A stretch of 64,000 bases of DNA from Moniliella sp. 'wahieum'. Its lineage: Eukaryota > Basidiomycota > Moniliellomycetes > Moniliellales > Moniliellaceae. The stretch spans positions 62,001 to 126,000 of the forward strand of contig RSEE01000023.1 in assembly GCA_003971905.1 (NCBI GenBank), given 5' to 3'. The position numbers and the translations under genes are program-made. Of the stretch, positions 32,312-45,086 are shown piece after piece. The first letter of the stretch is position 1. The number at the start of each line of letters is the position of its first letter. Under the pieces are notes generated by a model. That model saw only the letters and a list, made by a program, of their open reading frames with translations, ran no database searches and was not told where the DNA came from.

Positions 32312-34826
32312 TCACAATGCGTCGAAATTGATCGCGTACACAATCTTCTTTCGTTCCCGTTCGTCCTCCCGCTGCAAAAACGTCAGTATGATTGGAAACA
32401 AAGTGGGAGAAAGAGGGACTCACCTTCTCATGGTAGTGCAACAGTAGCACAATCCCCGCTAGGATCAAGAGGAAAACGCCGAGAACAATGGTGACCCATG
32501 CCCAGTCGCCAGGTCGGAGGTACATTTCCTTGCCCCAGGTGATAGGGGACGGGGTGGTGACCGTTGGCGGCTGCCACGGATTGATAAACACAAGCGAGTT
32601 GGGAATGACACCCTCCATCGACATGATCAAGCTTGCCTCCTCGGCTGCCTCGCGCTCCTGCGTCTTGCGATCCCGCGCCCATAGGTCATTGGCTGAGAAT
32701 GCAATCTGCCGTGCCTCTCGTGAGGTAATAGTCGAGTTGTCCACCACCGGGTGAGCCTTCACGGAGTGAATCTGTTTCGCCTCTTTTTCGTGAAGGCGAC
32801 GAGATGATCCCATCTGGATCAGCTCCACGTAATTGTTTGTTCGCCCCAGACCGAGGTAGGTGTTGGGATGAACCAGCGAGCCGTAGCCGGTATGTGAGTA
32901 CTGCGTGGCAGCCTGCGCCCGACGAACTCCATTGGTGTCGAGCACAGTGAACTTGTACGAAGCCCCGGCATTTGACCCCCATGGCTTGAAGGGTAAATGG
33001 ACTTGTTACTTGGCTCACACTCTCCATCACAGGCACCGTTGAGCATGGAAAGTTTAAGGAAAAATGAGTCAAAGAATAAGTTGTTCTGGACAAATGTGGG
33101 CCGCCGGCGCACGATAGGAGGGCGGGAGGGTCCTTGGTCCAATACTTCGACCGTTTGGAGCATCATATCCAGCGTCCCGTCCTCGTCCAAATCCACGAAA
33201 CTGACCCCAACAACATTGGTGATCGTATCCAAGAGCTCCGACTGAGGGGCTTTGATAAATGTTCGCTCCTCTTTCCAGTCGTCGCCGCCTCCGCGGCCAG
33301 GGCCACAGCCAGCCACGCCGAGCCCAGCCTGGCCACACGCCACATTCTCCAACAGCACCGCCACACTGCCACCTTGGAACGCCTTGGTTGCCGTGACAAG
33401 GAGGTCAGGGTAGCCGTCCTTGTTGTAGTCCCCCACGCTGAAAGAAATAGGGAGGCTGGGGAGTACGCTCGTATCACTCAACAGAAGCATCCACCCCGGC
33501 CCCAGAATTTGAGAGACGGGGATCCTCCGGTCCCTTCGATTACCGGTGCCACCATTGCGGTGGGTAAGGCGGTCCAGGTCCAACGCGAAATGGGGGTCAG
33601 GTAGACAGAGTCGCTGAGGATCACGACACTTCACCTCCTCTTCCCCCGAGTCAGATGCTTCCGCATCACCCCAGGGAGGCCAAGTACGCCAGTTCCAGGA
33701 CCAATTCCAGGGCCATTCCCAGTGCTGATCGGCAAGAGTGCAAAGTCCCACCTGCCGGTTGTAGACAATGTTGATGTAGCAATCCTTCTCGTCACAATTT
33801 CCAAATACCAGGTCGATCGTCCCGTCGCGGTTGAGATCAGAAAAACTCACCATCCCACTTCCAGGAGGCAAGTCGCCTGTCCGACTCAGTTGGAAATACG
33901 CCGTCTCATTCTCGACCGGAACCGAGGTACGAAGTGCGGTCCAGATCTCGTAGCTTGGGGCCGTAAATTGTTTCCCGACGCAAGTAAGGAACAGATCTGC
34001 ACAGCAATGTTAGGCACCCGTACGGATCACTAGGCATCAACGACGTACCAGCGACACAATCACCATTCAGGTCCACAAACGAGGACGAGTGAGGCGAGGT
34101 AAGTTGGCATCGGGACTTGGTTGGGGGCCATCCTGGTCGAGAAGAACAATTTTGTCCGCAACAAGGCAGGATGCGTAGCGTTGGCGCTCTTTCTACCCTC
34201 CATTTGATTCCGGAAGAGCGTAAGTGGAGTATTGAAGCCCGGGTGTGTCCCAGGAAGTCCATGGTCAAGTCCCCTGTGGCGTCGACGAGCACAGGATGGG
34301 CCAAGTTGGTCGACGGCAACTCAATTGGGGTTGGGTCAAATCCACCAGTCTCTCGTCCAATAAAGAGATGAAGGTTCAGAGTGTCCACCAACCCGTCTTT
34401 CGAGGGGGCCGACATGAGCACCAGTCCAGCACCCCATCGTGATTCACATCAGTCGGGACTGCGTTCTGGATCACACCTTTGCCAGGGAGTTGAGTGTGGT
34501 GTACACAGTTGGCACGCCTTGGGGTGGTTCAAAGGCAAACTTGGCATGGTTCCACCTCCGCACTGATACGGCTGTGCCAGTGTCGTCCAGCAAAAACGCA
34601 TCGGTGAACTGGTCGCCATCCTCGTCACCCCAGGCGAGAATGCGGCCATCGTTGAGGCCCAGATCGCCGGTGCGGATCAGTCCCTCGTACTTGAAGCGCT
34701 TGCGGTTGAAGAGCCCCGCTTGGACCTCTGTGCGCCGACATTCAGAAGAAAAAGAGCAAGAAGTGGCGACAGCGACAGCGACAGCAGCGCCCGCGCGCAC
34801 CAGTCCAGCCCAGTGAGCCGAGCCAT
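32312..34826 (-). CDS. T-cell immunomodulatory protein (TIP/ITFG1/LINKIN)-like FG-GAP membrane protein
   Basis: The start at 34826 gives MARLTGLDWCARALLSLSLS followed by a leucine-rich signal sequence. After one frame change come GLFNRKRFKYEGLIRTGDLG and repeated FG-GAP/calcium-loop motifs: DEDGDQFTDAFLLD, DLNGDCVAG, DLNRDGTIDLVFGNC, DYNKDGYPDLLVTA and DLDEDGTLDMM, which indicate an extracellular beta-propeller. A single transmembrane helix (WVTIVLGVFLLILAGIVLLL, about 32505-32440) precedes a short cytosolic tail. A 52-nt intron (32423-32372) joins HYHEK to REDERERKKIVYAINFDAL, matching the conserved short tail of this family. TIP/LINKIN proteins are type I membrane proteins at the cell surface or endomembranes; the fungal role is not established. 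Four or more frame breaks are present. It is divergent from ERB1. Confidence 0.85.
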
Positions 34827-35078
34827 TGGTGGGCGTTGTGGAGATGAGAGGCGCTGATTGGGTGCACTCATAGCCAAGCACTTTGCCCCCATAGTGTGGC
34901 CCGGAGGCCGCCGCCACACGACGCGCGTTGAACATTGAACGTACATTGAACGTTCAGGCCAACGTTGAACGTTTGAACGCGTCCAGTTGCACCGACCCTG
35001 GGCGGTCTTTTTTTTTCGGGTACCCTCGCCAGCCGCTCCCCACCTCCTTCTTTCTCCCACCCAATCTGCCTCACCACA
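34827..35078. promoter_or_regulatory. Shared TIP/ERB1 bidirectional promoter with AACGTT words
   Basis: This 250 bp interval lies between two divergent start codons. At 34927-34979 it holds a degenerate array of TTGAACGTT/CATTGAACG heptamers (six TGAAC units), followed by a run of nine T at about 35008. A regulatory role is inferred. Confidence 0.5.
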
Positions 35079-37637
35079 ATGCCGCCCGCCCGGGTCGATG
35101 GCAAGCGCAAGCGTGCCGAGAGCAATCCGGCGTCCCTGCGACCAAGGAGGATGTGAAGGACGTTCTGGGACAGACTGCGTCCGGTGAATTGGACCTTGCC
35201 GATGCTGGCTCCTCGTCGGAGGAGGAAGCAGAGGCAGACGACGAGTCCGACCCGGAGGTGGAGGCCCTGCCTGAGATTGATGCAGCGCCTTCGGACGATG
35301 AGGAAAGCCTCGGGTGATTCGGAAACGGAGGATGACGAAGGGTTCGATTCGGAGGACATCGATAACTGGGATGGATCCGGCGAAGAAGGAGAAGATGACC
35401 GTTTGCGCGCTTTGGCCGAGGAAGAAGACGAGTCCTCGGATATCTCGAGTGGAGACGAAACCGCTCCTGGAACTGCTGAAGAGGCTTCCAAGATTGAGTC
35501 TCGTCTGTCGCGTGCCATTCAAAAGGCCCGCGGGGTGCCAAGCCCGAGGAAGGCGAGACGGAATACAACAATCTTGGTATCGACACCCGCTTCGCCGCAT
35601 CCAACATCGACCCTGCAAAACAAAACCCAGATGGGTCAAACAAGGGGTGTGCTCACAGTCAGTGAGCTGACGGGTGTACCCAAGCGCGTCTACCCCCAGA
35701 TCGAGCCTAATTACGACTCTGATTCGTCCACGGAGGAGACGACGAACCGCATTGGGAATGTGCCTCTGGAATGGTACGATGATCTTCCGCACATTGGGTA
35801 TGATGTGAACGGGAAGAAGGTGCTTCGCCCGGCCCAGGGTGATGCACTGGACAACTTCCTTGCCACAATGGAGGACCCCGAAAGCTGGATGACGGCTGAA
35901 GACAAGCGCACCGGTGGACAAGTGCGTCTGACGGACGAGGAGCTGGACATTATTCGTCGTTTGCAAAATTCGGAGATTCCCGACGAATCTTACAACCCCT
36001 ACGAGCCTACCATCGAGTGGTTCACTGGAAAGGGGATGGAAATGCAGACTCCTATGACGGCGCGACCGGAGCCCAAGTCAAGGTTTGTCCCATCCAAGTG
36101 GGAGCACAAGAAGATCATGAAGATTGTGCGGGCCATCCGCGAGGGAAGAATTGTGCCACGGCCGCCGGCGCAGGAGACTCCCGAGTACTACGATGTGTGG
36201 GAGAACGAGCAGGCTAGGGAAGACCACCCGATGCACATGCCTGCGCCTAAGCTCGCCCTCCCTGGGCATGAAGAGAGCTACAACCCGCCCGCTGAATACT
36301 TGCTGGATGAGGCGGAGCGCAAGGCATGGGAACAAGCTGCACCTGAGGACCGTAAGCTGAACTTCTTGCCCGCCAAGATGAGCTCGTTGCGCGTCGTGCC
36401 ACGGTATGAGAATTCTGTGAGGGAGCGTATGGACCGTTGCTTGGACCTGTACTTGGCCCCGCGCATGCTCAAGCGTAAGGTCGACGTGCCGAACGCAGAG
36501 GTGTGTTGCCGAAGCTGCCTGCTCCCAAGGACTTGCGCCCGTTCCCTACCGTCACAGCAGTCGAGTACAAACATCCTTCTGCTCCCCGTGTGCGGGCAGC
36601 TGCTCTGGACCCTACCGGTGCCTGGGCCGCTACTGGCGCTGAGGATGGTCGTGTGCGTCTGTGGAACTTGACAACGGGACGATGCGATGCCGTGTACGAC
36701 CTTCATGCCTCCTCGGCAAAGGAGGACCGCGCACCCGTGTACTCGCTTGCCTGGTGCCCCAACGCAAGCAAGTCACTTTTGGTTGCCAGCACGGTGGGCC
36801 GAATCGCGATCATCGCCCCCCGGGAGGGAAACGTTGGCTTCCCTGCGACAACCAGCGAGTCGTTCCAATATGCCATTCAAGGCTTTCCTATTGGGGATGA
36901 AGAAAAGGATGAGAAAGCACCTGCTGAGTGGGTACGTCCTGCGAATGCGGAGCGTGAGCGTGGAATCGCTGTCTACATTCACATCCCCGGTACGGCCCGA
37001 CAGGTTGCATTCCACCCCAAGGGTGACTACTTCGTCACGGTGGTACCTGATGCGACACGCGGGCGGGCTGTGTTGGTTCACCAGCTGTCGCGCCATCGTT
37101 CCCAGGCGCCATTCCGAAGGGTGGCTAAGGGTTCGGCAGTGCAACGTGCTGTGTTCCATCCTACTCGGCCACACCTCCTGGTCGCGACGCAACGGTACGT
37201 ACGGATCTACGACTTGGCCCAGCAAGCTCTGGTGCAAACGCTCCAGACAGGGCTACGCTGGATCTCGTCGCTATCCGTGCACCCAAGCGGGGAGCATGTC
37301 TTGGTCGGTTCGTACGATCGCAAGCTCTCTGGTTTGACCTTGAACTATCGACGCGGGCGTACAAGACGCTGCGGTACCACGCTCGGGCGGTACGCCAGGT
37401 GGCTTTCCATCCGACCTTACCGCTTTTTGCATCGGTCGCCGACGACGGCCAAGCGCACATCTACCACGCCACGGTTTACTCGGACTGGGCACAGACGCTT
37501 TGATTGTACCGCTCAAGATCTTGCGTGGCCACCAGGTTAAGCAAGGCCTTGGGATCTTGGACGCCATGTGGCATCCCTCCAAGCCCTGGCTACTCACCGC
37601 AGGTGCTGACGGCCTCGCTCGTCTTTGGTCCAACTGA
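35079..37637 (+). CDS. ERB1: Ribosome biogenesis protein ERB1/BOP1
   Basis: The N-terminus [18 protein letters not shown] is followed by acidic stretches ([35 protein letters not shown]). The BOP1NT domain is unmistakable: [78 protein letters not shown] and [15 protein letters not shown] (about 35760-36400). WD40 repeats follow in a shifted frame: [100 protein letters not shown], and the last repeat ending [13 protein letters not shown]1 forms the PeBoW complex with NOP7 and YTM1 for 27S pre-rRNA processing in the nucleolus. Frame breaks occur near 35130, 35310, 36500, 37335 and 37490. Confidence 0.95.
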
Positions 37638-38137
37638 TTGGCCCCCAAAGGGCAGTTACTTGCATTTTCTTTGACTCTGGTCAGGAGTAGTCCAGGCTAT
37701 AGAGGCTCCGTATAGTCAAGTGAGAACACGCACGTGGTACAGCTGGATGTACACGTAGCAGCAATTGTAAGACCCAAGCTGGCCAATTAGATGGCCTCTA
37801 TACTAGCCAGCTGACTGAAAAAGCTAGGGAGCGGATCAAGAGCACGGAGGGGTGAACAGAGTATCGGCGCAAGCGGTAGTGCCAAAATATCAGACAGGGT
37901 ATAGAGCCACCAGCGGTACGGAGGGTCGGCTATACTAATGAAGCTATCATCTATCACAGCGCAGTCAAGAGAGGGAGGGTGCAGAACATGTCAATTTGTT
38001 ATCCGGGGTGGAAGGGGGGATGAAGTACGTGAGGTCGTGAAGCCAGAGCAGACAGAGCAGGGTAACGTGAAAGGGAGTGCAATAGACATCCCTCGAGGGG
38101 GAAAAAGTGGTATATCTGAGGAGGGGAAGATGGGGCT
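37638..38137. other. Convergent region ERB1 / sugar transporter copy A
   Basis: It holds the ERB1 3' end and the outer end of repeat arm A. From about 37997 it is nearly identical to the other arm; between about 37915 and 37996 identity falls to perhaps three-quarters, then fades. Confidence 0.5.
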
Positions 38138-40011
38138 TTAGTACGTTTCCGGAGTAGACGGTTCCGGCGTCTTATCGCCAAGAGACGATTCGGCCATCTT
38201 TTCATCCTCCACTTTCTCCTCTCCAATCTTCTCCATGTCCGCCGCAGTCACGAGAGCGGCAACGTCGCCCTTAACCAAAGCACGGCGCGAGGTGAAGCCA
38301 GGAGGGCACCACGTGCGGCTGTTCCAGGGCTTGCAGCTCGGGTCGTGGTACATCAAGTCGACTTGCTCAAGAGTAAGCCCCTGGGTCTCCCGGACGAAGA
38401 AGAAGACGAGGAGAGCGTTGACAATGTTCCAGGCAGCAAAGATGAAACCGTAGGCTGCGAATGAAAGAGGTCAGCGCGGGATCGATACAACCAGAGCCCA
38501 ACGACATCAGGAGAAATATGCGTACCATAGCCAATATTGCCCGTAATGGGCTGCGTGAAGAATGCCAGAGCAAAGTTCCAGGCCCAGTTGGTGGCAGTCG
38601 AAAGGGCCGCTTGCTTGGAACGAGTGCGCGCGCCAAAGTTCTCGCCGCACCAGACCCACACAGGAGACCATGTGCAAGCAAGGCAGAAGACAAAGAAGCA
38701 GCCAGCAACGGTCATCAGGTCACCCACTCCCTTGGACAGGTGGGGCTGGCCCATGATACCGCTCTCGTTACCAGCCACACCCGCGATGGCAAAGACGAAC
38801 AGCCACAGCGAGCATCCAAGCGCGCCATAGAAAAGCGTGTTGCGGCGACCCCATGCTTCCACCATCCACAGACCGGGGGCAGTGCAGACAAAGTTGACCG
38901 CACCAAGAATGATTTGGGTCACGTACGAGTCCTTGAGACCGGCGTTGGCAAATACCTGGTTGCCATAGAAGAAGAAATCTGGGGAGAAGAAAAAGAGTCA
39001 GGAAGGGAGCGCTTGGGAAGTGGGAGTGTAACGTACAGTTGCCGCCACAGAGTTGCTGCCCCATCTGAAGCGCCATGCCCATGCACGTCCGGAAGCAAGT
39101 CGAGTTTTCGAATTTGAAGCAGTCAGCCCACGTTGCGTCGGCGGCGTTGGCAGCTTTTTCCTCCTCGATATGCTGGATCAGGTCCTGGTACTCCGACTCG
39201 ACTGTGGGTCCTGGTCCGCGACGCTCACACCATGCATCTGGGCGATCGCCCTCTTCGCTTCATCGTACCGACCTTTTTGTGCGCTAATGGTGGTGACTCG
39301 GGCGTCAGCATCGCAACTGCGCCCTGAAGCATGGCAAACACAAAGCCAATCGCAACCAATACTCGCCACGATGCCGAGTCGTTGTTGCCAGCGTACCGCG
39401 TACCGATGGCAATGGCGTAGGCCAACAGAATGCCAAGGGTAATCGCAAATTGGAAGAAACCGCCCATCATACCACGGATTTGCCGGGGCATGAGTTCGGA
39501 TTGATACACAGGCGCAAGGGCGGAGGACATGCCAATGCCGTAGCCAGATACCAAACGGCCAATGCCAAATTGAACCCAGGAGTGGACAGAGGCGACCTTG
39601 ATGATGCAACCGATGATGATCCACAGAGCTGACACCTGGACACTGTACTTTGTGCCCAGGCGGTTTTGCCAGATGTTGCCCGTAAGAGCGCCAATGCCAC
39701 AGCCGATCGACATGAAACCAGTGATCAGGCCCTGGAGCCAAGGCGACCAGGCCTTCTCATACTTCCCGTCGGGGTAAGTGACCGCCCCCGTAGCAAAGCG
39801 GCGTTGGAAGTCTTGCATGGGGTACAAACCAGCCATAATACCGGTCTCATAGCCAAACTGTTGTCATGAAAATAACAGCGATCAGTATGGGATGTTCTTC
39901 ATTTGGTACACGAAAGAGGGGGAGACATGGACATACGTTAAGACCGGCACCGATGGTCACCAGGGTCACCAAGTGAACCATAATGCCGATAGAAGTGCCT
40001 CCGAGTTTCAT
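38138..40011 (-). CDS. MFS hexose/sugar transporter, copy A
   Basis: Twelve-helix sugar porter of the major facilitator superfamily. It starts MKLGGTSIGIMVHLVTLVTIGAGLN, then after a 79-nt intron FGYETGIMAGLYPMQDFQRRF, and shows sugar-porter motifs: GCGIGALTGNIWQNRLGTKY, GRLVSGYGIGMSSALAPVYQSELMPRQIRGMM, WRVLVAIGF, QQLCGGNYFFFYGNQVF, ETQGLTLEQVDLMY. It should import a hexose across the plasma membrane; substrate is unknown. Relative to copy B it lacks one base in the ACCC run after the TPES motif (near 39290) and one in DPHVES (near 39203), but it is intact at 38610 where copy B is broken (TRSKQAALSTATN). Both copies look disrupted just after TPESP. I interpret these as sequencing indels. The tail ends TPEPSTPETY. 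Confidence 0.9.
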
Positions 40012-41452
40012 GGTGAAGCCGAAGAAGTAGTGGTAAGGAAATAGGAGTGCGGAAAGAGTAGGAGTGTGTGAACCTCAAAGAGGTGGGCGTGTGGCTGGTA
40101 TAGTAGCCCGTAGGGTGTGGGTTGGTTACTTTGGGTGAGAGAAGACGGAGGAGAGATGTTGTGGACAAGAAGAACAATCGATGGGGTCGGTGGTCCTCTG
40201 TTATATACCCCAAAGATGTATGACACAAGAGAGAAGACTAGGCGCCAAGAAGCCAATGCAGGAACAAGCACAACAGTACAGGAACAATTGCAACCGTTGC
40301 ATGGGGGAACTTTTGCCAGCCACAAGGGTCATCCATCAGTTGACCAGCGGTCCTGCATCATGCATCATGACCATTCCATATTCATCTCAGGCTCTTGATC
40401 CCCCTGTGAGACATGTGAGGCCTGAGATCTGGCGATCAGTCGATCAGGAGCGAAGAAGGCAAAGGCCTAAGGCCTACCGCATAACAGTAACCCCCCCCTC
40501 CACTCTGTACGCAACGTTCACAAAATGCTTAATGCAGCGCGCCCTCCCTGCGATTGCAGGCTGTTCCTCTGCGAGAGGTATCCACAAACGCCGTCCCAGA
40601 CAGCACTGCGACTTCGATGCGAGTGCGCAGATGTGGGGACTATGGACAGCCATACGGAGCCCCAGGGAGCCCCACTATTATGCTCTAGGTCCCAGACACG
40701 CAAAGCCTCTTGCCTCTGCCCACAATATAGCCGCCATGTTTCAGGTAATCAAATGTCTATAGGCTCTAGGCACGAGGCCTGAGGCCGGCCTGCGGTCTTT
40801 CCGGACCTTGCCGGCGGTACGTATGTTTCTAGTGTGAGTGATATAATAGCCTCGGCCGCACTTCTGTCACGCCTCCCGTCTGACCAGTGTCCTTATGTAG
40901 CCCGTTGTTCGGCTTAGGTCTTACTCAGTCCGCCGGCACAGTTGCGACAATCTGGCGTGCAAGTATGTCCCGTTGGCGCTGAGCGCATTAGCTCACTACT
41001 ACATGGACAGTTGCACCGCCAGTACTCCGCCCCAGTAAGAGTCAAACTTTTCAAGCCGTCAGACCTGAGGCTCAGGCCTCTCAGGCTGAGGTCTCAGGCC
41101 TCTCAGTCTTTGTTCTCACAACCTCTCAACGCACCATTCGACACCCAATTTAGTCTCGCTAACGTCCCATAAACCCCACGCGAGGGCCTGCCTTTAGAAC
41201 AATATCCCCAGGTCCGGTTGCCTCCGCAAGGGTCCCCGGCGGTCTCCAGCGGTCCGAGGGCTAGCCCTGGCCACACATGTCTCCGAGACCACAAAATGAC
41301 CTGCTTCTCTCTCTCCACCTATATGCAAGGGCGCCATATGCCGTCAGCATCCCCATTCTCTCGCCTCTGGTGCCACTCCTCATCTTGATTCCCATTTCGT
41401 CTCCTCTTCTCCTCTTTCCCAGTCCGGGCTCGACCCAGCGCATCATGTCTTT
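40012..41452. promoter_or_regulatory. Upstream region of transporter copy A inside arm A
   Basis: A TATATAAC-type TATA box lies about 190 bp upstream of the start (about 40200-40206 on the minus strand). Farther up are AGGCCTAAGGCC words (40462-40472), GCACGAGGCCTGAGGCCGGCC (40768-40792) and a CTCAGGCCTCTCAGG cluster (41068-41108). The same elements occur at mirrored positions in the other arm. Confidence 0.6.
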
Positions 41453-43830
41453 TCTCTAGAGCTCATTACTGGTGGCTTAAAACGCGTTTTGTAGGAAGCT
41501 CCGCGGAAGGAGCAGGGTGATGATGCCGAGTCGCACAAACCCGCCACACACGAGGCAACCACCAATGTATCAGCCACGCTCTGGTCCGCCCCCTAGCCAT
41601 GGCAAGTGGCCTGGGGCAACTCCCGAAGGAGCAGTAGGTAACTATATGCAGCCGTTGTGTTTTGGCCAGTAGGGAAACGAGGTCAATGTTTTTTTGCTTT
41701 TGAACATATACTGTTGCACACTGTGGCTGTTGTGAGTGCTGGCACTGTCCTTCTACTTAGAGGTTTGTTTCAGGCTTAGTCTGCGCCGCGCGTCCCAGTG
41801 CAGTGGCGCCTCCACCATTTGTTCCAATTGTAAGGCGCTCGTGTAGTAGACCGCTGTTGGGGCATTCCTGTGTTCTTCTCTACCCCCGCCACCTCTTCGC
41901 TCACCTCGCTACCTCGTTCTCGCTCATCTGCTTCTGGTAGCTCAGGCCGCGCCATCTGCCTGCCCTATAGTACGCCACTACAGTACCTTCCATCCGAAAA
42001 GAGAGGGAGAAGGTAATACACATAGTTGTACGGCATATCATCATTACAAAACGACTAGAGCCAATCCATTTTTGGAAAGTCCTATGCCCTCAGCACACAA
42101 TAACGCGATGCGGAAAATGAAGGTGAGGTTAACCCCCCCCCTATGAAAGGGGGGAATTGAGGCAAGAAGTGGCATCAATTGTTAAGGAGGGTAAACCGTT
42201 CCCCTTTAAGTGCGCTCCATTCGCCCTTGATGACCGATCGGCCACATGTGGGGGATTGTCTTTTGGACCGTAATTCATCCATGAGGTCAGGGCAGAACGA
42301 CAGACCATGTGACTACAGAGTTGCTTCTAGGCTAGCTGCGACTGTATATATATTATCCCAATGGCAGTCGGGCCGGCACAAAACAGCATAGGAAACACGA
42401 GTGTGGCAGGCACCCACTCCCGGTGGACAAACAATGCTTGCACCTCGTTCCGCCACAGGTTGTCTCATTGGTAACAAAGGTTCCTATTCGTGGCCGTATA
42501 TGCGTAGCCGAAGCGGATCAAGAGCCGATGAGACGAACAAGGAGATGGAAGAGCCGCGGCAGTAGGCAGGGAACTTGTCGTAGCACTTTCATCCCCTTTT
42601 TGGGTTGTCGTATAGGTTGTGTGGCTCTAGTAGCCGATCTCGGTGATATCGGTCGACGTGGAAGAAGTTCGTATTGCAGTGAATACACTGTCCGTTGCGA
42701 GCAATTCGAACGACTTCTCTCGCTGCTTGGATCCGTTTGTAGAAGACATGGGGTCGTGATCGACCCCAGTAGTTTGGCAATGATGGAGGCCTCTCTCAGT
42801 TGCTCGAGCAAAGCCATACATGCGAATCGTCCTCCATCATAGAGTCACAGGCGGATGAGAGAGTATTTGAGGAGGCATCTCCTGGTCTGCTCCCCGTCAT
42901 CCAAGAAGGGCCAATGTTTTACTTGTTGTTGGCCATCGGGTGGCTCGTGCTTTGGCCAATGTCCCTTCAGTTCTCCTCAGGCCTGGGAGTTCCGTTGTTT
43001 TCTCTCCTGTGCTTTTCCTTCTTCCGCAGCTTACCCCTGGGGGCGACTCGCTGCTTGATGTTCCTCTGTAGGCGTTGCAGAGGCTGGCTTAGACCACCAC
43101 CACCATCAGTGCGATTGCATCACCCCGAGTATCATCAGGACTCTAGGTCTCATCACATGTTGCTTAGGGAAGTGGAGCCGGGAAATGATCAGTTTCCTCC
43201 GAGCAAAAGCAGAGGCGGTCCCATTTCTGGGCCAGGGGAGCTCAGGCGGGAAACGCATTTAACGCTACTGCCAGGGAAAGACGGGACGAGATCGTGGAAC
43301 GAGATAGCAGAGTAGTGTGCATCAGTGAGGACAAACAAAATGATGGAGCTGGTTTTGCATGTGAGGCTGAGCGCCTTCTGTTGATCGCGTCGAACCAAAA
43401 TAGGGGTGAGAGGTGTAGACCAAAGTCGAGCTCTGTCACGGAGGGCTGGCACCGCCCGGGGGCCTGGGCTATTGTTGCGCGGATATGTGAAACTTTGGTC
43501 GTCGTACTGGCGGGCTTGCCAGCCATTACGAAGATCGGATTGAGTTGAATCTGATCGATGATCAGGGAGCGTGCTCTATTCTCTCGGGTAGAGCAGACGG
43601 GCCTCAGTTGAACGTTAAGATCGGATCAGAAAGGATCTGAGATCTGACCATTTAACCAACAAGGGAACGGGGTTAGGAAGGCGAAGGGCGCGCGTAGGCT
43701 CCGCCGTTATTGTCAGCCTGCCTTCGCCCGTGACAAATGCTCCAACATGAGCAGGCCAAGGCGAGAGAGCTGCAAGGATCCTGGCTTTCCAGCGACATAT
43801 TTTATCTCAAGTACAGTTAGGCAGTGTGGA
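41453..43830. other. 2.4 kb spacer between the inverted repeat arms
   Basis: This is single-copy relative to the arms. No intact gene is recognised. A minus-strand stretch at about 42590-42780 reads NGQCIHCNTNFFHVDRYHRDRL, a C-x2-C...H...H arrangement that could be a decayed BED or C2H2 finger of a transposase. About 42930-43180 holds copy 2 of the dispersed repeat. A C9...G6 hairpin lies at 42133-42154. Other open stretches are short and unassigned. The content looks like decayed mobile DNA, but I cannot name a family. Confidence 0.5.
42930..43180 (-). repeat. Copy 2 of the degenerate dispersed repeat
   Basis: In reverse complement this aligns with 25540-25830 (TGATGAGACCTAGAGTCCTG, GATGGTGGTGGTGGTC, GACATTGGCCAA in the same order and similar spacing). 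It sits within the inverted repeat spacer. Confidence 0.6.
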
Positions 43831-45079
43831 TCATGAGCGGGAAGACATGCGCTGGGTCGAGCCCGGACTGGGAAAGAGGAGAAGAGGAGACGAAATGGGA
43901 ATCAAGATGAGGAGTGGCACCAGAGGCGAGAGAATGGGGATGCTGACGGCATATGGCGCCCTTGCATATAGGTGGAGAGAGAGAAGCAGGTCATTTTTGT
44001 GGTCTCGGAGACATGTGTGGCCAGGGCTAGCCCTCGGACCGCTGGAGACCGCCGGGGACCCTTGCGGAGGCAACCGGACCTGGGGATATTGTTCTAAAGG
44101 CAGGCCCTCGCGTGGGGTTTATGGGACGTTAGCGAGACTAAATTGGGTGTCGAATGGTGCGTTGAGAGGTTGTGAGAACAAAGACTGAGAGGCCTGAGAC
44201 CTCAGCCTGAGAGGCCTGAGCCTCAGGTCTGACGGCTTGAAAAGTTTGACTCTTACTGGGGCGGAGTACTGGCGGTGCAACTGTCCATGTAGTAGTGAGC
44301 TAATGCGCTCAGCGCCAACGGACATACTTGCACGCCAGATTGTCGCAACTGTGCCGGCGGACTGAGTAAGACCTAAGCCGAACAACGGGCTACATAAGGA
44401 CACTGGTCAGACGGGAGGCGTGACAGAAGTGCGGCCGAGGCTATTATATCACTCACACTAGAAACATACGTACCGCCGGCAAGGTCCGGAAAGACCGCAG
44501 GCCGGCCTCAGGCCTCGTGCCTAGAGCCTATAGACATTTGATTACCTGAAACATGGCGGCTATATTGTGGGCAGAGGCAAGAGGCTTTGCGTGTCTGGGA
44601 CCTAGAGCATAATAGTGGGGCTCCCTGGGGCTCCGTATGGCTGTCCATAGTCCCCACATCTGCGCACTCGCATCGAAGTCGCAGTGCTGTCTGGGACGGC
44701 GTTTGTGGATACCTCTCGCAGAGGACAGCCTGCAATCGCAGGGAGGGCGCGCTGCATTAAGCATTTTGAACGTTGCGTACAGAGTGGAGGGGGGGGTTAC
44801 TGTTATGCGGTAGGCCTTAGGCCTTTGCCTTCTTCGCTCCTGATCGACTGATCGCCAGATCTCAGGCCTCACATGTCTCACAGGGGGATCAAGAGCCTGA
44901 GATGAATATGGAATGGTCATGATGCATGATGCAGGACCGCTGGTCAACTGATGGATGACCCTTGTGGCTGGCAAAAGTTCCCCCATGCAACGGTTGCAAT
45001 TGTTCCTGTACTGTTGTGCTTGTTCCTGCATTGGCTTCTTGGCGCCTAGTCTTCTCTCTTGTGTCATACATCTTTGGGG

Positions 45080-45086
45080 TATATAA
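45080..45086 (+). promoter_or_regulatory. TATA box of sugar transporter copy B
   Basis: TATATAA lies 195 bp before the start codon, in a CT-rich promoter with long CTTCTC and CCACAC tracts; the same element is in arm A. Confidence 0.6.

Larger units (their letters stand above)
37915..41452 (+). repeat. Arm A of a ~3.5 kb inverted repeat
   Basis: Arm A is the reverse complement of 43831-47370. It contains a sugar transporter gene, its promoter and a further ~1.2 kb upstream with no gene. Identity is near complete from about 37997 to 41452. By eye I noted at least 13 one-base indels (mostly in homopolymers), one 2-base and one 3-base indel, and a single substitution. The inner boundary is abrupt, within a few bases of GACCCAGCGCAT. 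Confidence 0.95.

Noticed and set aside
38138..40011. Calling transporter copy A a pseudogene because of its frame breaks
   Set aside because: Copy B is intact at two of the same places, differences are homopolymer-type indels, and promoters, splice sites and motifs are conserved in both copies.
42133..42154. C9-G6 hairpin as a transcription terminator
   Set aside because: Rho-independent-type hairpins are not terminators for fungal Pol II, and no gene ends here; it is probably a chance homopolymer pairing.
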